A stretch of DNA of 64,000 nt from Nannochloropsis salina CCMP1776 (lineage: Eukaryota; Sar; Eustigmatophyceae; Eustigmatales; Monodopsidaceae). Where the stretch lies: the NCBI GenBank assembly GCA_004565275.1, contig SDOX01000101.1, positions 51,491 to 115,490 of the forward strand. The letters run 5' to 3'. The position numbers and the translations under genes are program-made. The notes beneath the pieces are model-generated. The model had not been told where the DNA came from. It worked only from the letters and a program-made list of their open reading frames with translations, and searched no databases. Numbering within the stretch: the stretch's first letter is position 1; each line of letters starts with the position of its first letter. Positions 58,440 through 64,000 of the stretch are shown piece by piece.

Positions 58440-59390
58440 TGCGACATCCTTAACAAGTGTTCCGCCATGAGTCGTCTCGTACGATGATTTGGCAGAAGAC
58501 GGCACAGAAAACCAGGAGTGTCATGAGACTGCTGGTAAATGGATATTGGACAGCCACAGCAGTACCGAACCCTTCAAATGGAAATCGAGTGCGGGGAAAT
58601 AGAATACAGAATTTATGGCCGTCTAACCACGAGTTTGTTAATGACCTCGCGCCGAGTAATGCACAAGCGGACACACGCGCTCTTCAACTGATATCAGCTT
58701 TAATGGGACAACCGCCTATGGTCCGTTCGACCCTCAGGTTTGCATCCCATGTGTGAAAGAAGTCGAAATATGTACGTGAGGCGGCGGTCAAATGCGACAC
58801 CTGTACGACTTGATTGTTGCTTCTTCTACAATCCAGCGCATGCATGGATTAATGGATGTATTGGAAGGGACATCTTTGAACATGATCTATCGAGTCAAGT
58901 AACATGATAATTTCGAAGATGACGTCCAACGTGTGGTGCACTTCGGTAGGTGCAGGGTAGTAATTGTCAACTTTGGGCACTGGCCAGCAGGCTGGTCGGA
59001 GGGGGATCCCTGACCGTTTGATAAATGTGACATTGATGTTGAAGCGGATATGCTATACCTTCAGACCTTGAAGGTCAAATATAAGAATGTGTCAATGTTT
59101 AGGATGACAACAAATCCGGAGAGGTACGGCCACAGCTTGCAAGTGCCTGGAGATGAGCTGCGAACCGATGGCGTCTTGGATCGATGCAACAAAATTGCCT
59201 CAAAAATAGCTTGGAACCACAATATGGCAGTGCTAGATTCGTAACAAATTGCAAACCCTTTGAGAAACCTCAGATATGAGGATTTTCGTTGTAAGGGCAT
59301 TGTTGGCTGGACTTCAACTGGTAGTAATATATGAAACATCTGCGCTAAATAGATGGAAAATGAGCGTAAATGCCAAATCAACGACAACAA
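58440..59390 (+). pseudogene. Decayed SGNH/PC-esterase-like gene
   Basis: Plus-strand pieces in changing frames resemble a TBL/PC-esterase protein. One frame near 58525 gives CHETAGKWILDS, like the N-terminal C...G-x-W block. Around 58950 VVIVNFGHWPAGW, and at 59050-59242 a frame with FRMTTNPERYG, DELRTDGVLDRCN and MAVLDS, match the C-terminal half of the family (N-x-G-x-W, R-T-D, N, and the strand leading to the triad aspartate). Stops and frame changes separate these pieces and no GDS motif is readable. I call it a dead gene, only distantly related to the intact one at 25120-26154. Which half is right is less sure for the N-terminal part. Confidence 0.45.
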
Positions 59391-60704
59391 CCTTGGGGGA
59401 ATGACACGTTATAGAAAGGCAACCATTCTTGCGCTCTTCTCACCTCACTGAGATTTTTTCAGGGCGAGCTTCGCTTCCACCTCGCCCTCCACCGGTTCCT
59501 CGCCGTCTTCGTTCCCCGCACGCCTTTCCCTTTTCACTCCATTCCCCTTACCCATCCCTGCTCCGTCATGCTTTTCATCACCCCTTTTCGCTTCTAATTC
59601 CTTCCCTTCATCATCGTTGTGATCTTTCCCGCTCACGATGGAGCAGGGAGAAGACGAAAACACGGGTAAGAAGAATATCAGGAAACAAGGAGGGAACGTG
59701 GCATCAACCATTCCGTTCACGTGAAACTTGTAAGAATTCCGCCAGGGTACATCATGTGATGAGTTTCTAACGTTATCCAGGTGGCAGGGAGAAAAAGGGT
59801 GGGGTCTCAGAAGCCGAGACTGAGGGCCTCCGACCCGCACGCTATCTTACAGTCACGTGAGCGGGGAGGAGAGAGAGCATACAGGGAAGAAGGGAGGAAG
59901 GGAGCGAAAGAGGAAGGGAGGGAGAAAGGGAGAGAGGGACCAAGGACAGGTCTGGCGCGCAAGGCCCCCGGTCCTCAGGCAAGTGGGGTCTCTCGAGTTG
60001 AGATACTAGAAAGGGAGGATACTAGGAATGGAGAAAGAGAAGGGGAAGAAGGAAAACAGGAAGCGGTAAGAGCATACATGAAAGGCATACCGCGAGCCTA
60101 CGCGCTTATTCCAAGGCGAGTTGTAGGGGCGTGAGGGCATCCACCCTTTATTGCTTCGTGTTATAGGTAGGGTTACGCTTTTCTCCGCCCCCTGTCCCTT
60201 TCTCGCTCCCTTCTTCTTGTGCGTCCTCCCCTTCTTCCTCGGACCACGGCGAAGAGGAAGCGAGAGGACCAGGGCTAGGTTTCTTTCTTATTCCTGGTTG
60301 ACGCCATGATCAATGCTTGACGTTCCTAGAATCCCGAGCGATTCCTACAGGGTGCTCAAATACTCGAGCTTGATATCATTACGATTCCATGTTGTTTATC
60401 GGTAGATGCTTTGAAGCTCCAATATTTGAGATCAAAGAGGGGCCAATGAGAGAAATACGTTATGTTTATAATCTCTACTCGATATTGTCGCCATTGTGTC
60501 CCACACCGTGACAGGTCTGGGTAAAAATAACATACACGTTGTGATTCCAGCGTATCCGATGCACTGGCAGATAGGTACTGTGCTGGTAGCTTAACATGCA
60601 TGTGGAGTCTGGGATAGTGCAAAAGACTCGTTGCTTTAGAGTTATGCTTTTGTGAGGCAGGACGTTCATGTAAGTACATCCTCGACTTAGGCCAAGACAT
60701 CCAG
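59391..60704. other. Possible start of an unidentified gene; otherwise nothing
   Basis: A pyrimidine-rich stretch (59460-59630) precedes an ATG at 59638. A first exon to 59665 (GTAAG donor) can join 59781-59856 in phase, giving a polar, acidic peptide (MEQGEDENT...). I find no convincing third exon. 59860-60130 is purine-rich. The support is thin, so this may be chance. 60140-60704 shows nothing I recognise. Confidence 0.22.
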
Positions 60705-61615
60705 GACCGATAAGCCCGCAAATAGAGACGAAGATTGAGACGACTCGGGAGGACCCAAAGGTTTCATCTCCATGCCGTGTTCGTACTAGACATCTAGTTC
60801 TTATAGAGTATTTGCAGCTTAAACACCGAAAAGAAATCGTACTACGCTCTGCGAATAGACTCAAAAATGAAGGATGACATTGATTGATTCCCTTTCAGTG
60901 TGCATCGCTTTCTCCTTTCACAAGATCTACATTGTCTCTCCCTCCACACCCCGAAGCTCCTCTTCCATAATCTTGACGCGCCTCAGGACCCGAAACGCCA
61001 AGGCTCTCTTCTGCTGATGGCTGCAGTAGAGAGCAAGCAGCTGGAGCGATACAGGTAGGAAAAAGAAGATGGACCAAACGGGAAAAGAGGGGGATACAGG
61101 GACTCTTATATAAAAAATATAGATATGGCTTGGTCATCATGCCGTTTTCACCAGACATTGAGACCTTCCTCGACGGGAAAAGCAAGAAGAGAAAAAGAAA
61201 GGGAGAGGACGAGAGCAGCGAGGTTGGAAAAAGCACCAGAAATGAAGGTAGCTACACACCTTATCCCGTTTGACTCGCTCGACGAGCGTGCTGACGTATT
61301 GGTCAATGGTGATCTCCTCCCGTTGCACTCGCAGCACCTACAAAGAGAAGGGAGGGAAAAGGAGTGTTATGAGCCTCTGAACGGTCGGTCCTGGACAAAG
61401 GGGTCCCGCCATGGCCTTTAAACAAGAGGGCCTTGGGCGCGTGGAGAGAGACATCCAAAGCTTCCTACAGCCCTGAGCTCCCTTGATTCCTTCTTCCCAT
61501 GGTCCATCCGCTTCGCTTGCTTTCGTCTAATTCTTTCTCCAGAGGGAAGTCAATCGAACGGACGCTTCTTCATTGCCCTCTTCCCCCTCACAATCTCCCT
61601 TAGTCACTCTGCTCC
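60705..61615. repeat. Segmental duplication 2, right copy
   Basis: The direct duplicate of 54818-55680. This copy is continuous with the remaining exons of the CC2D1-like gene to its right, so it is the likely source. Confidence 0.9.
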
Positions 61616-63881
61616 TAGCTCCTTCGTGACGCTCGCCTTCCTTCTCTTCTTTAGCCCCATTTTCAATGTTGAACTGTCTTCCTTCCCTTTTCTCGGTATA
61701 TCCGGGCTCTCCTCGACGTAGACTCACCAAAACGTTCAATTTCATGTTCAGCTCCGCCTCCCTGATCACCCGCTCGCTTTCCAGAAGCTTCTCTGGGTTG
61801 CTCGCAGCGAGAAGGGAGAGCTCGTGCTCAAGCACATCGTTGCTAACCAGCAGGGAGACGCTGAGGAGAAAGGGAGGGAAGGAAAGAGAGGGGGATGGAA
61901 GGAAGATAGGAAAGGGGGTGCAAAGGGAGCGAGCGAAGAGATGGGTGGTTAGGGAGTGAGCGAAGAGGTGGGTGCGTGTGTGGATGCCAGGGAACGGAAA
62001 GGGGGATCAGAGGGAAAGAGAAGACCAAAATTACGGCATAGTCCATGCACACGCACCTCAGGGGATCCTCCCTTTCCAACTCTGTCAGTTCCTCCGCAAA
62101 GCGCGCTGCCAAGGCGTCCTTCCTCTCTTTCTCCGGCAACCCCTGGCTCTCCTCCTTGGACGCCGCCGTGGGGGACAGCCTGTTGACAGAGGGAGAGTAG
62201 AGAGTCTCCTTGATTTTTTCGTCCCTTTTGTCCTCTTTCTAGGCTTCGCCACGCCTCTCGTCGTCCGCCCCTCTTTTTCCTGCTTTACAATCCCGTCTTG
62301 GCCCCTCCCCCCCCTTCCTGCCTCCATACCTCCCTTTCCATCCTCTCTTTCTCCCTTTCTCTATTGGTACGTACCTGCCCGTCGACCATGGCCCCACCAC
62401 TAGCGTGCGACCTTCTTCTCGCGCAATTTCCTTCTCCTTGAGGGGATGATGAAGACGCAGAGAGACCTGAAGTTGGAGTGAGGGAGAGAGGGAGGGAAAG
62501 AGAGATAGAGAACGGCCCTGGAATGCACACATAGTTCTGTCATCTCGTCGCAATCCTACAGCATGTCCTGCCTTTCTATCCTCTCCTCAACCTTCTTTTC
62601 TTTGACCCTCGGGCTTTTCCCCGCTGGGGTGCGTCGATGCCTGTTTTCCTGCCCTTTCCTTTCCCCATCCCTCACCGTCAAAGACCCGACCATGGGTCGT
62701 CTCCGTCCTTCCTTGGCCAGAGGCACAGAAACTTCCAGAAGTTCACACTGGGAGAGGAGGGGCGCGAGGGACAGCTGAAGGGCATGACCGAGGGGGGGGG
62801 GGGGACCAAAGAGAGGATCAGAGGACAGACAGACTGACCGTAGGGCAAGGGTCCAAGAACCCCCCCCCCGATGGCCTTTCCCCTGCCGTCCTTGCAACTA
62901 GGGGCGCTCCCCAACTCAACCACGCCTCCCATCCCTCCCTCCCATTCCCTCGTTCCTTTCTTCCCTCCCTTCCCCTCCCTTCCCTACCTGCCCGTGGGTG
63001 ATGGTCTCTTCCTCGTCCCACCATTTCAAGAGGCCTTTTTTCCGCCTTTGGACGAGAAAATTCAAAGAACGACGCCGGCAGGCGTGCTCAGTGGAGCCCA
63101 GCCGAGGCAAAGGGAGCTGGGGGGAGGACAGGAAGGGGAGGGGAGGGGAGGGGAAGGTGGGGTAAGGAGGAAGGTGGAATGGGGAGGCTCGGGGAAGGCC
63201 CAAGACGGGCCAAGGTCAGACAGGGTGGATGATGTTTCACGACAAGGAGTTGGACGATCCACGCAACAAAGCACGAGGGGACAAGGAGAAAAACACCCTG
63301 CGCAACAGATCCTTGAGAAAAATAAGAGGCAGGAAAGTGGAACCCGGGAGGGAGGGCGGGAAGGAAGGAGGGAAAGAGGGATGGCCTGCCTTTGCTCTAT
63401 GATTGAAGTCTGCGGTGTGCCCCAGTCCCGTCCGGACGGTCGCTGTATTCCCCACGTGCGGTACCTCCTGGGCGAGGGAAAGGAAAGAGAAGCCAGAGGG
63501 AGAAGGAAGTAGGGCCAGACGATGAGAAGAAGGAAGATGGGGAAAAGACGGGGGGGGAGGGAGGGAAGGAGGGAGGGGGGACGAGGGAAGACGGGAGGGA
63601 GGAAGAGAGAGCGAACATTACCTTAGGAAAGGGCGCTTCGTAACGGACAAAGACGTGCTCGCCTTCTCCCTCGCTACCCACAAGCCCTGGAAGGAGAGGA
63701 AGCAAGGAAGAGAGGGAGGGAGGGAGGGAGGGAGGAAGGAAGAAAGGGGATAAGGACCTTCTTCACGCTTTGACATCGCTTTCGCTTTCGCTTTCCCTCC
63801 CTCCCTCCGTTCCTCCCTCTCTGTACCATCCCCCCTATGAACAATCAGCTCCAAGGCATCCACGGGGACATCTGTGAGGAC
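60927..63881 (-). CDS. CC2D1/Lgd-like protein, C2-domain half (5' end beyond window)
   Basis: Ten minus-strand exons join with matching phases: 63881-63827, 63686-63622, 63467-63390, 63086-62988, 62774-62676, 62466-62375, 62179-62057, 61860-61728, 61337-61260 and 61013-60927 (909 nt, 302 residues, TAG stop). The intron after 63390 starts GC instead of GT. The acceptor before the last exon is a CAG-CAG pair, so it may add or skip one glutamine. The sequence forms a C2 domain (VPVDALELIVHRGD, HVFVRYEAPFPK, TADFNHRAK, LLSQCELLEVSVPL, GRRRPMVGSLTVSLRL, HPLKEKEIA), whose C-E-x-x-E and G-R-R-P blocks are typical of CC2D1A/B. After it come a helical tail with SNDVLEHELSLL and VLRRVKIMEEEL. CC2D1/Lgd proteins bind Snf7/CHMP4 and regulate ESCRT-III at endosomes. 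DM14 exons should lie beyond 64000. Confidence 0.78.
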
Positions 63882-64000
63882 CTAATGGAAGGACAGGGTG
63901 GACCGAGAGGGAAAGCGTCAAGGAGGCTTGCAGATGGAGGGAGAGGGAAGCTCCCCAACGGGAGAAGAGAGGCATGCACTACCCCACAGAAAGGATGGAA

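Noticed and set aside
1-64000. tRNA and rRNA genes
   Set aside because: I saw no cloverleaf with a GGTTCRA T-loop and no rRNA-like conserved stretch; a dedicated scan could still find one.

Overview
The window reads as nuclear DNA of a eukaryotic alga. Protein-coding exons are joined by GT-AG introns (one looks GC-AG). The internal telomere-type repeat is TTAGGG. Several introns are rich in (GGGAGG)n purine runs, and much of the left 45 kb is Ty1/copia retroelement fossil. Enzymes for acidic and sulfated glycans together with TTAGGG repeats suggest a stramenopile (ochrophyte) alga. The purine-rich introns remind me of eustigmatophytes such as Nannochloropsis/Microchloropsis, but that last step is recall, not proof.

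Layout: 0.1-0.9 kb holds a possible glycosyltransferase remnant. 1.8-9 kb is an old minus-strand Copia copy with a shorter Copia copy, bearing two LTRs, nested in it. 9.3-10.9 kb is an intronless GT61-type glycosyltransferase. 11.3-12.3 kb is a decayed sulfotransferase. 12.3-14.2 kb is a 5' Copia fragment. 15.9-16.8 kb is an intact sulfotransferase. 17.1-24.2 kb is a Copia mosaic with a fold-back. 25.1-26.2 kb is an SGNH/PC-esterase-like membrane protein. 26.9-30.8 kb is more Copia mosaic, with a 350-bp-arm palindrome. 30.8-33.1 kb carries the first seven recognisable exons of a CC2D1-like (DM14) gene, cut off at a Copia junction. 34.4-35.2 kb is a second intact sulfotransferase. 36.4-37.2 kb is an unidentified two-exon fragment. 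37.2-39.5 kb is a near-identical direct duplicate of 25.3-27.6 kb. 39.6-45.0 kb is the most complete Copia copy, with both LTRs. 45.8-48.7 kb is a ten-exon PLP aminotransferase. 49.7-50.6 kb is a partial copy of a methyltransferase locus. 51.7-53.8 kb is a UDP-sugar epimerase fused to a DUF616 domain. 55.0-55.4 kb is a partial copy of the end of a CC2D1-like gene. 56.5-57.5 kb is the intact methyltransferase. 58.4-59.4 kb is a decayed SGNH-type gene. 60.9-63.9 kb is the C2-domain half of a CC2D1-like gene, which runs off the right edge.

Two classes of gene are interleaved. Intronless, AT-richer genes nearly all encode type II membrane proteins (short cytoplasmic tail, one N-terminal anchor, lumenal enzyme). 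They fit polysaccharide synthesis and modification in the Golgi: GT61, two sulfotransferases, SGNH-type acyl-transferase/esterase, the epimerase-DUF616 fusion and a membrane-anchored methyltransferase. GC-richer genes with many introns (aminotransferase, CC2D1-like) look like general cell machinery. The genes are not an operon, and any shared role in making a wall or mucilage polymer is inference.

The window is heavily rearranged. It contains three direct segmental duplications, several inverted structures, and short patches of telomere repeat. One patch marks the exact edge of a gene duplication and another interrupts an LTR.
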